A stretch of 64,000 nt of DNA from an uncultured Flavobacteriaceae bacterium (lineage in GTDB: Bacteria; Bacteroidota; Bacteroidia; Flavobacteriales; Flavobacteriaceae), in contig CANLWG010000004.1 in the NCBI GenBank assembly GCA_947494715.1, positions 62,001 through 126,000 on the forward strand. Reading direction: 5' to 3'. Below are positions 7,838-14,982 of the stretch, in pieces; the stretch's first letter is position 1, and each line of letters opens with the position of its first letter. Made by a program: the position numbers and the translations under genes. The notes under the pieces were generated by a model, which made no database searches, was not told where the DNA came from, and was given only the letters and a program-made list of their open reading frames with translations.

Positions 7838-8515
7838 TTATCCTATATATGGTTCTGTTGCTTTAACAAAACTTGTAAGTTTGTTATACGGAATGTTAAA
7901 TACATTGACATCTTGAGCATCATTATCCATGTGAGCAAGGATGAGTTTGTTGCATAAAAAGTCGTCATAGCCTGCGCGTACTTTTTTGTCGCATTCAACA
8001 GCGTGACGAAGATTGATTTTAATTTGCTCAAGGTTTCCAATTGCCCTCCTGTCAGCCACAGCCTCACGCGCTAAGAATTGATATTCAATTTCAATTCTAT
8101 AGCTGTCGATTTCATCCTCTTTGATGTCGCGTAGCCTTTTGATTTCAAGAGGCTCAATTAACGGCTTTAAAAAGCCTGCCTTTTCAATCCTATCCTTCAA
8201 CCCTCGATATTGGGGTTGGTCAAACCTTTCACGATATATCTTTAAGCGTTTGCCTAATGCTATATAAGACTGTTTTAAAAGTGGGTCGGCTTTAAATCTT
8301 AGTTCCCATTCTAAAAGCTCATTTTTCAAGTCTTCGATATGGTCGTCAACATCAATATTATGTTGTTCAATTTTGCTTAAAAATATATCTGCATCTCCTT
8401 CCGATTTGGAGCATTGACCAACATATCTAGTAAGGTCTTCTGGATATTGAAAAAGTGTGTCGATTTTTTCTAGTGTCTCAAATAATTTTTGCAATTTTTG
8501 TTGGCTCTGTGTCAT
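7838..8515 (-). CDS. Hypothetical helical protein of the mobilization region
   Basis: A 225-residue soluble protein with strong helical and coiled-coil character (QKLQKLFETLEKIDTLF, DVDDHIEDLKNELLEWELRF, KRLKIYRERF). No known motif is seen. The start was placed at the ATG at 8515 rather than an in-frame TTG six codons upstream, because GGAAGA lies at a plausible distance before it. It stands in a leftward gene pair with the smaller gene at 8572-8955, which ends 56 bases upstream. The position beside the relaxase promoter region suggests a role in DNA processing or its control; this is inference. Confidence 0.6.
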   Translation of the reverse strand: MTQSQQKLQKLFETLEKIDTLFQYPEDLTRYVGQCSKSEGDADIFLSKIEQHNIDVDDHIEDLKNELLEWELRFKADPLLKQSYIALGKRLKIYRERFDQPQYRGLKDRIEKAGFLKPLIEPLEIKRLRDIKEDEIDSYRIEIEYQFLAREAVADRRAIGNLEQIKINLRHAVECDKKVRAGYDDFLCNKLILAHMDNDAQDVNVFNIPYNKLTSFVKATEPYIG

Positions 8516-8571
8516 AAAAGGCTTTTCTTCCAAAGTTAAAAAGAATAAGGGGGCGTTAGCCCCCTTATCGG

Positions 8572-8955
8572 TTATGGGCGTGGTTGCCCGTTGGTAACAA
8601 CTTTCTTAGGTTGTTCGGCTTCACGGGGTTTATTCTCAAAAATCACTAAATCGCCAAGATTGACCTCAAAGCAGTTTTCTTCTTCCTCTGGTTTGATTTC
8701 ACCAAACTTGATAGAGGCATCTTTGCCATAGAGTTTAGTTTTCAGGAAAAGCATTGCAGGCGGTTCACCGTTTTTGGCATTAGGGTTCAAACGAATTTGA
8801 AGCTTTTCAGGGCTTAAGCTCATATGTCCTGTTTTTGGATGGTTCCAAATCCCCGAAAGTCGGAAGGGAATTTCATTGCCAAAATCGTGACTTTTTACAA
8901 AAAGTCCATGAGTAGGGCGTTCGCCTTTTTTTTGAGTTTGTTTTTTATCAGTCAT
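8572..8955 (-). CDS. Hypothetical 127-residue protein, mobilization region
   Basis: A soluble protein with a Lys-rich start (MTDKKQTQKKGERPTHG), a probable beta-rich core (FVKSHDFGNEIPFRLSGIW, KLQIRLNPNAKNGEPPAML) and an acidic-then-basic tail. No family is recognised. A Shine-Dalgarno site (AAAGGAGAAA on the minus strand) precedes the ATG by about 6 bases. Upstream lies the long inverted repeat at 8981-9102, which would form a structured leader if transcription starts at the minus-strand promoter motif near 9134. Small proteins next to MobF relaxase genes often assist nicking or repress the operon, but this one shows no DNA-binding motif I can name. Confidence 0.6.
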   Translation of the reverse strand: MTDKKQTQKKGERPTHGLFVKSHDFGNEIPFRLSGIWNHPKTGHMSLSPEKLQIRLNPNAKNGEPPAMLFLKTKLYGKDASIKFGEIKPEEEENCFEVNLGDLVIFENKPREAEQPKKVVTNGQPRP

Positions 8956-8980
8956 CGTTATTTCTCCTTTGTTTTAAAAA

Positions 8981-9102
8981 TCAGATGATGAAGCGTCCTT
9001 AACAGCAGGGCAGAGGATATTTGCCCAGAACCACTCGGGTACTGGTGCGGGCAAGTGGCGGGCAAATATCCGCGTTGCTGTTATAGCTTTTCCGTCATCT
9101 GA
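8981..9102 (-). repeat. Nested long inverted repeat, structured leader or oriT candidate
   Basis: Four pairs of arms are nested: TCAGATGA (8981-8988) with TCATCTGA (9095-9102); TAACAGCA (9000-9007) with TGCTGTTA (9076-9083); GGATATTTGCCC (9015-9026) with GGGCAAATATCC (9060-9071); CCACT (9031-9035) with AGTGG (9054-9058). All arms are perfect and collinear, so one long interrupted hairpin forms on either strand. The 8956-9284 intergenic stretch otherwise holds only promoter motifs. A 63-codon frame runs through it on the minus strand but is better explained by the repeat. Confidence 0.75.
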
Positions 9103-9133
9103 TGCATCAATACGGCAAAGGAGGTTTGAAGTG

Positions 9134-9145
9134 TACTGACAGATA
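9134..9145 (-). promoter_or_regulatory. Minus-strand copy of the TATCTGYCAGTA module
   Basis: Read on the minus strand, TATCTGTCAGTA is followed after exactly 21 bases by TATTGATGCAT, which resembles the second half (TATGGAYATAT) of the modules at 9215 and 20694. TTGACA lies upstream on the same strand. It would drive leftward transcription through the inverted repeat towards the genes at 8955 and 8515, divergent from the relaxase gene. Confidence 0.5.
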
Positions 9146-9214
9146 GAAAACCTAAGAAATGTCAATAATCTACGTTTAAATTTTTGTACTTTGAAAGCGG
9201 ATATAAACTCGCAA

Positions 9215-9260
9215 TATCTGCCAGTAGGATGAATCTAAAAAGACATATATGGACATATGC
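9215..9260 (+). promoter_or_regulatory. Bipartite promoter/operator module of the relaxase gene
   Basis: TATCTGCCAGTA (9215-9226), 21 bases, then TATGGACATATGC (9248-9260), with CACTTA after it. The module upstream of the XRE gene at 20765 has the same two blocks with the same 21-base gap. The first block ends 58 bases before the relaxase ATG at 9285 (59 bases in the XRE case). A hairpin, GCGGATAT with ATATCTGC, overlaps the first block. Confidence 0.6.
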
Positions 9261-9284
9261 TCATCACTTAAAAAGGGATAGTCT

Positions 9285-11987
9285 ATGATACGTATGTTTC
9301 AAAGTTCAACGTCTGCTCAGGCGAAGGACTATTTTAAAGACGCACTGGCAAAGGCTGATTACTATTTAGAAGACCAAGAGGTCAACGGGCAATTCAATGG
9401 AAAGATTGCCAAGCGGTTGGGATTAGAAGGTTACGCTGTTGATAGAGAAACATTTGAAAAGCTCTGCGACAATATCAACCCTAAAGATGGGGGGTCGCTA
9501 ACACCTCGAACGGTAAGTAATAGGCGCGTTGGCTATGACATAAGCTTTCATTGTCCAAAATCGGTTTCCATTCTTCATGGGCTTGATGGTGATAAACGAG
9601 TGTTACTCGCCTTTGAGCAAAGCGTTAATGAAACAATGCTTGAGATGCAGGAAGATATGCAAGTGCGGGTACGCACACAGGGACAAAATGATGACCGAGA
9701 GACAAAGGAACTCCTATGGACAAACTTTGTCCACCAGACGGCGCGACCTGTTGACGGACAGCCTCCAGATCCACATTTACACGCCCATTGCTTTACTTTC
9801 AATGTAACCTATGATGAAAAGGAAAATAAATACAAGGCTGGACAATTCCACAATATCAAACGGGATATGCCGTACTATCAAGCCCGTTTTCAAAAACGCT
9901 TTGCCGATAAACTCTCAAATATGGGGTATGGGATACGAAAAACCAAAAATGGTTTTGAAGTGGCCATGATACCCCAAAAAGCGATTGACCATTTTTCCAA
10001 ACGGACAAATTTAATCGGTCAGGTTGCCAAAGAGAAAGGGATTACCAATCGCAAGGAATTAGACCAACTTGGGGCAAAGACCCGTGCCAAGAAGCAAAAA
10101 AATCTAACCATGCCCGAATTGCAAAATAAATGGCGTAAACAATTGCATGATGCTGGCATTGATGAAAAAACACCTGAAGAAATTAAAACCACGGATAAAA
10201 GCCATTCGCCAACAAAGTCAATTGACCATGCTATAGTACACGTTTTTACCCGCAATTCTGTTAAGCGAGATAGGCAGATTTTAACTGAGGGCTATAAACA
10301 TGCCATCGACAATAAGGATATTACCCTTGACCAGATAGATAGAGCTTTAGAGAAAAACGATACGGTTTTTAAAATTCAGGTCGGCAGTCAACGGCTTTGC
10401 ACCACGCAACTCGTTCACAGCGAAGAAAGACGGATGATAGAGCTTGCCCGTGATGGGATAGGCAAACGCCGTCCGTTAAAGGCTGGGTTTAAAGCTTCCC
10501 AATTTGAGCATTTGAATGATGAACAACGGCTGGTCATGCATCATGTAATGACAAGTCAAGATATGACGGTGATGATACGTGGTGCGGCTGGTACGGGCAA
10601 AACCACCCTATTGAAGGAAGTCGTACCGCAGATTGAAAAAACGGGGAAACAAGTCTTTCTATTTGCACCCACGGCAGAAGCTTCCCGTGATGTTCTCAAA
10701 AAAGAAGGGTTTGAAAAGGCAGATACGGTTGCCCGTCTCTTAATGGATAAGGAATTACAACGTCAAACCAAAGGTCAAGTGATATGGGTTGATGAGGCTG
10801 GCATGTTGGGGTCACAGGATATGGCAAGGGTTTTAGAGATTGGTAAAGAGAACAAAGCACGGGTAGTGCTTTCTGGTGACCCAAGACAACATACGGCGGT
10901 GATGCGCGGGGATGCCATGCGATTAATGCAAGAGGTCGGTAAAATCCAAACGGTTTCAATGGAAACGATTTATCGACAAAAGGAAGCCACTTATAAAGCG
11001 GCAGTTAAAGAAATCAGTCATGGCAACATCAAAGAGGGTTTTGCCATGCTTAAAGCCCGTGGCTCAATTCGGACATGTGAACCAACACGGCTCAAAGAAC
11101 AATTGGTTGAGGATTATTTGACCATACGAAAATCAAAAAAATCTGCGCTTGTCATTACACCGACCAATGAACAAGCCAAAGAGATTAATAAAAATGTGCG
11201 TGAGGGTTTAAGAGAAGCAAAATTGCTCGGCAAACGCGAAAAGCGTTTTACGGTTTTTGACAATCATTATTTAAGTGTCGCTCAAAAAGAAGATATGCGT
11301 TCTTATCGTGAGGGTCAGATTATCCAAACCCATCAAAACCTGCCAAGCATTAAAAAGGGGTCAGTTTTAACAGTTGCCAGCGTTGAGGGTAGCAAGGTCA
11401 ATATTCGAGACAATCAAGGAACACATCATATCCTGCCAATCCATAGGGCAAAGGATTATGATGTGTATTCAGCAAGAGAAATAACGCTAAGCAAAGGTGA
11501 TGAAATCCGCATCAACAAAAACGGATTTGATAAATACAGCAAGCGATTGAACAATAGCACGATTTTGACCGTTAACGGTTTTACCAAAGATGGCGACATT
11601 AGCACCGTCAAAAAATCAGCTACACGGAATACTCAATTTATTTTGAGTAAATATCACTGCAATTATGATTATGCCTATGCGATAACCTCATACAGCTCAC
11701 AAGGTAAGACAGTCGATAAGGTGATTATATCACAACCTGCATCGACTTTCTTGGCATCGAACCAAAAACAATTTTATGTTTCTACCTCGCGTGGTCGTGA
11801 GGATGTATCAATTTATACCGATGATGCCGATGAACTTTTAAGTCATATTGAAAAGCGTGGAGATAGACAAGGCGCAACAGAATTAAAGAAAGTCAATTTT
11901 GAGAAAACGATTGGTATAGAGAAAACAACAAGCAAGGAAATCAAACCACCAAAAACTATTGATATAGATTATGAGCCAGAATTATAA
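9285..11987 (+). CDS. MobF-family conjugative relaxase-helicase (TrwC/TraI-like)
   Basis: A 900-residue protein that nicks one strand at the origin of transfer and unwinds it. The N-terminal TrwC relaxase domain shows adjacent catalytic tyrosines (ADYYLED, residues 26-27) and the metal-binding HLHAH triad near 164-168. The C-terminal half is a RecD/TraI-type helicase: Walker A GAAGTGKTT at about 433-441, Walker B VIWVDEAGML, LSGDPRQH, and the late motif AITSYSSQGKTVDKV followed by VSTSRGRE. The length matches TrwC (about 970) rather than the much longer F TraI. The start follows AAGGGA. The next gene overlaps its end by 17 bases. No secretion-channel genes accompany it, so the element is probably mobilizable rather than self-transmissible. 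Confidence 0.95.
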   Translation: MIRMFQSSTSAQAKDYFKDALAKADYYLEDQEVNGQFNGKIAKRLGLEGYAVDRETFEKLCDNINPKDGGSLTPRTVSNRRVGYDISFHCPKSVSILHGLDGDKRVLLAFEQSVNETMLEMQEDMQVRVRTQGQNDDRETKELLWTNFVHQTARPVDGQPPDPHLHAHCFTFNVTYDEKENKYKAGQFHNIKRDMPYYQARFQKRFADKLSNMGYGIRKTKNGFEVAMIPQKAIDHFSKRTNLIGQVAKEKGITNRKELDQLGAKTRAKKQKNLTMPELQNKWRKQLHDAGIDEKTPEEIKTTDKSHSPTKSIDHAIVHVFTRNSVKRDRQILTEGYKHAIDNKDITLDQIDRALEKNDTVFKIQVGSQRLCTTQLVHSEERRMIELARDGIGKRRPLKAGFKASQFEHLNDEQRLVMHHVMTSQDMTVMIRGAAGTGKTTLLKEVVPQIEKTGKQVFLFAPTAEASRDVLKKEGFEKADTVARLLMDKELQRQTKGQVIWVDEAGMLGSQDMARVLEIGKENKARVVLSGDPRQHTAVMRGDAMRLMQEVGKIQTVSMETIYRQKEATYKAAVKEISHGNIKEGFAMLKARGSIRTCEPTRLKEQLVEDYLTIRKSKKSALVITPTNEQAKEINKNVREGLREAKLLGKREKRFTVFDNHYLSVAQKEDMRSYREGQIIQTHQNLPSIKKGSVLTVASVEGSKVNIRDNQGTHHILPIHRAKDYDVYSAREITLSKGDEIRINKNGFDKYSKRLNNSTILTVNGFTKDGDISTVKKSATRNTQFILSKYHCNYDYAYAITSYSSQGKTVDKVIISQPASTFLASNQKQFYVSTSRGREDVSIYTDDADELLSHIEKRGDRQGATELKKVNFEKTIGIEKTTSKEIKPPKTIDIDYEPEL

Positions 11988-12363
11988 GTTTAAGAGTTTA
12001 CAAATCGCGGAGAGTGACCATAAAAAGGCAGAAGACCCAAACAAATTGACGGTTTTTGAGGTAGGTGAGACAAGAACCATTGATTTTACTTTGCTCGATG
12101 GTACACGGCAAAACTTTGCTTATATCCATTACTTGACGGCTTGGCTTGGTAAAGACGGTGACGATAGGGTTATAAAGATATTCTTTGCCACACATCTTGT
12201 TACTATCAAAGGATATTGCTTGGATGATTTATATGATGAGTTGATAAAACTATCGGTAAAATATATCAAAGCCCATGATGAACGCTACGCCGATATGATT
12301 GAAGAAGACAAAGCGTTTGTGACGGACATTAAAATCACTTGGAAAAAGGAAGGGGAAGATTAG
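11971..12363 (+). CDS. Hypothetical 130-residue protein downstream of the relaxase
   Basis: Its start lies 17 bases inside the relaxase gene, so it is almost certainly in the same transcript. The protein is soluble, with a mixed alpha/beta pattern (LTVFEVGETRTIDFTLLDG, NFAYIHYLTAWLGKDGDDRVIKIFFATHLVTIKG, then helices ending in charged residues). I do not recognise a family. The pattern of a compact beta sandwich with one aromatic helix could suit a small DNA- or protein-binding accessory factor, but this is only an impression. It converges with the cyclodipeptide-synthase-like gene, and the two stops overlap by 4 bases. Confidence 0.65.
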   Translation: MSQNYKFKSLQIAESDHKKAEDPNKLTVFEVGETRTIDFTLLDGTRQNFAYIHYLTAWLGKDGDDRVIKIFFATHLVTIKGYCLDDLYDELIKLSVKYIKAHDERYADMIEEDKAFVTDIKITWKKEGED

Positions 12364-13004
12364 CGTTCAGTCAATTTAACGTAGTGCTGGCGGTGCAATC
12401 CGATTGGTGCGTTAATTTCACCTGAAAGTATAAGTTTTGAAGATTGATTTTGTTTGCCTGGATAAAGTTTGATGTGTTCAAATCGTCTTCCCATGCAGGT
12501 GTTTACAGCAATTTTCTCTAAGATACAATCTGTAGCTTTCTTGTAGGCTTCTTTACGGGTAGCAAATACTTTACCCTTGCTTATTTGTCTTTCAACATAA
12601 TCTTTAACATCTTCGGAAACAGCCTTTTTAAAATCATGGTTGATTTGGTAGAGCTGGCGCAATTGGGCGTTTATATATTTAGTTTCATCGCCCTCTAGCC
12701 ATTGATTCCAGCGCATGAATTTTACGGGAACACCGACCTTATCAAAGATTTTTTTGTTTCGTTTAATCCAGCGATTACCCTTAATTTTAGCTATAAGCGG
12801 GCTTGCATTATCATTTACTCCCATATAGGCAAAATTATGACGACAGGCTGTATCGCAAACGTTGATATAACATTCTTCAAATGTTCCATCATCTAGGCGT
12901 TTTTTCATCCAATGGGCGATAGCTTCTATCTTTTTTCCTTCAAAATATGAAGCACCTACGCTTACTGCTAAAACGCAAACTTTTACCGTGCCTTTTTCAG
13001 GCAT
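12360..13004 (-). CDS. Probable tRNA-dependent cyclodipeptide synthase, XYP type
   Basis: Cyclodipeptide synthases use two aminoacyl-tRNAs to make a diketopiperazine. This 214-residue protein has the family pattern: LAVSVGASYF at 12-21 puts a Ser (15) where AlbC has its catalytic Ser37, and Ala18 where AlbC has Asn40. Glu163 and LYP (180-182) fall where AlbC has Glu182 and Tyr202-His203; the spacings 15 to 163 and 15 to 181 match AlbC's 37 to 182 and 37 to 202 within three residues. A non-Asn residue, Tyr and Pro at these places define the XYP subfamily, known from Legionella- and Rickettsiella-type bacteria. The Tyr178 position reads as Asp159, so that alignment is uncertain. The start at 13004 follows AGAGGT; an earlier ATG at 13031 would overlap the upstream regulator gene. 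The product cannot be predicted. Confidence 0.72.
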   Translation of the reverse strand: MPEKGTVKVCVLAVSVGASYFEGKKIEAIAHWMKKRLDDGTFEECYINVCDTACRHNFAYMGVNDNASPLIAKIKGNRWIKRNKKIFDKVGVPVKFMRWNQWLEGDETKYINAQLRQLYQINHDFKKAVSEDVKDYVERQISKGKVFATRKEAYKKATDCILEKIAVNTCMGRRFEHIKLYPGKQNQSSKLILSGEINAPIGLHRQHYVKLTER

Positions 13005-13023
13005 ATTTCGACCTCTGACCCTT

Positions 13024-13659
13024 TTATACATATGTGGTCTCCGTTGGTTTATTGCCATTTGACCACATATATTCAAACTGGCTTCTATTAATTTGCGAAA
13101 GCCCAATATCATCATAAAGGCTGACATCCTTATTGTTTTCAGTCAGAATGGCAAAATAGTTCCCAAAGACAACATAAGGTAAAGGATAGAAAAATTCTTC
13201 GGGGATATAGCGATATTCACTAACGGGGTATCTTAGATGAGTATCATTTTGCTTAACAAGAAAACGGAATCTTACATTAAGATTATCTCTCATTCGTATT
13301 TGACTTTGGATAATTTCTTCACTGGACGCTTTGTTATTCGCAAAACCAAATAGCACCTCTTTAATATCCTCCTCTTTAAGAATGTGATATGCAATATCCA
13401 TGAGTTTAGAAAAAGCATCAGGACTTTTTATTATTGTCAAAGTGTTTTGTTTTTTAACTGCCCCATCTTCCTTAAATTCAACCCCGTTTCGGTCAAAAGC
13501 ATTTATAATTTCATTCATAGTCGTTTTATGAGGGTTATCTGTACCACCATTTTCAATAGCCAATAGGGTTTGACGATGCACACCTGATTGCTTGGCAAGG
13601 TCATCTCTTGACCAATCGAGTAATGCACGGGCGGCTTTTATTTGATTCGGCTTAATCAT
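13024..13659 (-). CDS. XRE-family regulator with an additional C-terminal domain
   Basis: A 211-residue protein. Residues 5-60 form an HTH_3 DNA-binding domain (IKAARALLDWSRDDLAKQSG, VHRQTLLAIENGG). The remainder, about 140 residues, has no family I can name; it contains FGFANNKASSEE, NVRFRFLVKQND and a run of aromatic residues (EEFFYPLPYVVFGNYF) that could make a ligand-binding or dimer domain. The ATG at 13659 was chosen over an upstream TTG because the -10 box lies only 6 bases before the ATG. The cyclodipeptide-synthase-like gene follows 19 bases downstream, so this is probably its cotranscribed regulator. Confidence 0.8.
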   Translation of the reverse strand: MIKPNQIKAARALLDWSRDDLAKQSGVHRQTLLAIENGGTDNPHKTTMNEIINAFDRNGVEFKEDGAVKKQNTLTIIKSPDAFSKLMDIAYHILKEEDIKEVLFGFANNKASSEEIIQSQIRMRDNLNVRFRFLVKQNDTHLRYPVSEYRYIPEEFFYPLPYVVFGNYFAILTENNKDVSLYDDIGLSQINRSQFEYMWSNGNKPTETTYV

Positions 13660-13665
13660 GGTTTT

Positions 13666-13693
13666 TTTATACCACAACTTGGCAAAAAGTCAA
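13666..13693 (-). promoter_or_regulatory. Sigma70-like promoter of the regulator gene, leaderless
   Basis: On the minus strand TTGACT (13693-13688), a 16-base spacer and TATAAA (13671-13666). The gene's ATG begins 6 bases after the -10 box, so the predicted transcript starts at or next to the ATG and has no room for a ribosome site. Confidence 0.65.
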
Positions 13694-13754
13694 ATAAATT
13701 ATATTTCAAGAATCTTGCTATCTAATATTATTATACTTTTTATATAGTTTTTTC

Positions 13755-13783
13755 TTGACATATGTAAAGCGAATCGGTATTGT
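13755..13783 (+). promoter_or_regulatory. Sigma70-like promoter for the rightward cargo genes
   Basis: TTGACA (13755-13760), a 17-base spacer and TATTGT (13778-13783). It lies about 70 bases upstream of the first small gene and points away from the regulator gene. This consensus is typical of proteobacteria, not of Bacteroidetes. Confidence 0.65.
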
Positions 13784-13853
13784 CGAAATTGTGAGGTAAC
13801 CCGAATTGAAGTTTTCGGGTTTGTGTAAAGACTACTTTTGTGAGGAAAGAACT

Positions 13854-14009
13854 ATGACACCCCAACAAACATTGGCTCTCAAAGCCAACGAAAATGACGA
13901 TTTTAATCTGTTCTATGCAATCGAGCGTATTAAGGATAATGACCCTTTTAAGGCTCTTGAAACATTGGAACGATTTCAGCGTCGGGCTTGTCGTCAAAAA
14001 TCCGCATAA
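13854..14009 (+). CDS. Small 51-residue protein of unknown function
   Basis: The ATG at 13854 follows GAGGAAAG, a good Shine-Dalgarno site; the open frame begins at 13806 but that part has no start signal. The peptide is helical and charged (TLALKANENDDFNLFYAIER, then FKALETLERFQRRACRQ), with one cysteine near the end. It is the first gene after the TTGACA promoter. It lacks a hydrophobic or Gly-Gly leader, so I do not read it as a bacteriocin precursor, though a regulatory or antitoxin-like role is possible. Confidence 0.55.
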   Translation: MTPQQTLALKANENDDFNLFYAIERIKDNDPFKALETLERFQRRACRQKSA

Positions 14010-14043
14010 TTTAAGTTTTTCACTTTCTAAATTTTCAAAGATG

Positions 14044-14147
14044 GCGTTATCAAGTTTCCTCTTAATAACGAAGGATAACGCTTGTTTTGAAAATGAGATG
14101 TGAGGTATATGCTGGTTTTTAATGGCTTAATCATTCAGCTATACCTC
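14044..14147 (+). repeat. Two consecutive hairpins between small genes
   Basis: GCGTTATC (14044-14051) pairs with GATAACGC (14074-14081) and is followed by TTGTTTTG, a weak U-run. A second hairpin pairs GAGGTATA (14102-14109) with TATACCTC (14140-14147), extended by CTG/CAG with a small bulge. They separate the two small genes and may attenuate or process the transcript. Confidence 0.5.
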
Positions 14148-14189
14148 CGTCTCCCTTCTAAATTTTAATTAATAGAAAGAGAGAAGATA

Positions 14190-14396
14190 ATGACAGACGA
14201 CAGCGATTTTGAGAATAACCATACACCTTTTGAGACACCTTTAGAGGCTGCGCTTAAAGCTCTTAAAAAGATGAAAGATGACCCAAATAGTGGCGACCAA
14301 GTGGAACGGATATCGAGAGCCGTAAATATTCTTACGCTAGGTATTCGGGAAATCAAACACGCAACTCAAAATTTACGAAATAAAGAAATTCGCTAA
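14190..14396 (+). CDS. Small 68-residue acidic protein of unknown function
   Basis: The start ATG follows AGAGAGAAG at normal distance. The protein has an acidic N-terminus (MTDDSDFENNHTPFETP) and a helical remainder (LEAALKALKKMKDD, then VERISRAVNILTLGIREIKH). No signal peptide or cysteine is present. I do not recognise the family. It lies on the same strand as the RiPP-like genes and could be part of their transcript, or an unrelated element gene. Confidence 0.5.
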   Translation: MTDDSDFENNHTPFETPLEAALKALKKMKDDPNSGDQVERISRAVNILTLGIREIKHATQNLRNKEIR

Positions 14397-14505
14397 ACGG
14401 TGTCGAGTGAATAATTGTGAGGAAAGACACCATAATCCTTAAGATGAATAGAGTTTTAATCGTTTGTTGACCAAAGATGATGCAAAATTCAACCATAAAT
14501 ATGAG

Positions 14506-14512
14506 AGGAGGT
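14506..14512 (+). promoter_or_regulatory. Near-perfect ribosome binding site of the short peptide gene
   Basis: AGGAGGT (followed by GA) is complementary to the 16S rRNA tail over nine bases. It is the strongest such site in the window. Spacing is 3 bases to the first ATG (14516) and 6 bases to the second (14519), so the second is favoured. Confidence 0.75.
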
Positions 14513-14518
14513 GAAATG

Positions 14519-14572
14519 ATGAAAAATCATGATTTATTTAATAATAAAACGGACTTACTCTGCACTTCATAA
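14519..14572 (+). CDS. Candidate 17-residue RiPP precursor peptide
   Basis: The open frame encodes MKNHDLFNNKTDLLCTS and ends in TAA; an in-frame ATG one codon earlier could add a Met. It was found by eye because it has an exceptional ribosome site. Its C-terminus, Cys15-Thr16-Ser17, plus Thr11, are exactly the residues that azoline-forming YcaO enzymes cyclize. A strong hairpin follows, then the E1-like and YcaO genes 72 bases on. In precursor operons a terminator placed after the precursor raises its level relative to the enzymes. If real, it would be among the shortest gene-encoded substrates for a YcaO enzyme; alternatively it could be a leader peptide controlling the operon. No experimental or homology evidence is available to me. 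Confidence 0.55.
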   Translation: MKNHDLFNNKTDLLCTS

Positions 14573-14594
14573 AGTCTATTGATTTTAATTTAAA

Positions 14595-14626
14595 AGCAAA
14601 AAGGTCAGTCAATTGACCTTTTTGCT
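14595..14626 (+). terminator. Strong hairpin between peptide gene and E1-like gene
   Basis: AGCAAAAAGGTCA (14595-14607), a 6-base loop and TGACCTTTTTGCT (14614-14626) pair without mismatch over 13 bases. The U-run lies inside the stem's 3' arm, so it may act as a partial terminator or processing site between precursor and enzyme genes. Confidence 0.7.
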
Positions 14627-14643
14627 ATCTCGGAGGAAATATT

Positions 14644-14982
14644 GTGAAACTTATTTCAATGAATGAATTTATCTTAAATAAAATACCTGTTGAACAACCG
14701 TATTTTGTTTTAGGGATGCTGGAAGAGGACATAGTTTGTATTCCTGTTAACAAAAATACATGTGTGCCATGTATTCAAAAAAGGACAAAATCCAGTGTGT
14801 GGGTAGATTCACATGCTTATAAAAAAGTTGATGAATTATCTACTGAAAAAGTAGTGCAAAATCATTTTTTATTGGAAAAATATTTCGGGTGTTTCGTTGA
14901 TATAACTATTACCGATGAAGCATTCTGCATTAAGAACGCATATGCTCCACTATGTTTGGAAAACTGTAATGACAGACAATAA
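14644..14982 (+). CDS. Minimal E1-like cyclodehydratase partner with tetra-cysteine site
   Basis: A 112-residue protein starting with GTG at 14644 after GGAGGAAA. The segment IVCIPVNKNTCVPCIQKR resembles the strand-turn and CxxC motif of E1/ThiF-like partners of azoline YcaO enzymes (the pattern G-P-L-V-x-P-G-x-x-x-C-L-x-C). A second pair, CLENC near residues 104-108, would complete a zinc site: Cys40, Cys43, Cys104, Cys108. Full E1-like partners are about 300 residues or more and carry an N-terminal precursor-recognition domain; here only the C-terminal zinc-bearing part is present. Its end overlaps the YcaO start by 14 bases. The assignment rests on the cysteine pattern and on gene position. 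Confidence 0.6.
   Translation: MKLISMNEFILNKIPVEQPYFVLGMLEEDIVCIPVNKNTCVPCIQKRTKSSVWVDSHAYKKVDELSTEKVVQNHFLLEKYFGCFVDITITDEAFCIKNAYAPLCLENCNDRQ

Noticed and set aside
8974-9165. A 63-codon minus-strand frame across the long inverted repeat
   Set aside because: Its sequence is shaped by the nested repeat, it has no ribosome site and no recognised domain; a structured leader explains it better.
10696-10959. An 87-codon minus-strand frame inside the relaxase gene
   Set aside because: It is the complementary shadow of a strongly conserved helicase region, without start signal or family.
13788-13796. AATTGTGAG, resembling half of a lac operator
   Set aside because: No LacI-type regulator is near, the second half is missing, and a similar string at 14412 belongs to a ribosome-site context.
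13854-14009. The 51-residue gene as the RiPP precursor
   Set aside because: It has one Cys, no Ser/Thr-rich core and no leader pattern; the 17-codon ORF fits the YcaO chemistry better.
14444-14470. An 8-codon ORF (MNRVLIVC) between the small genes and the 17-codon ORF
   Set aside because: It lacks a convincing ribosome site and is short enough to be chance, although it ends in Cys.
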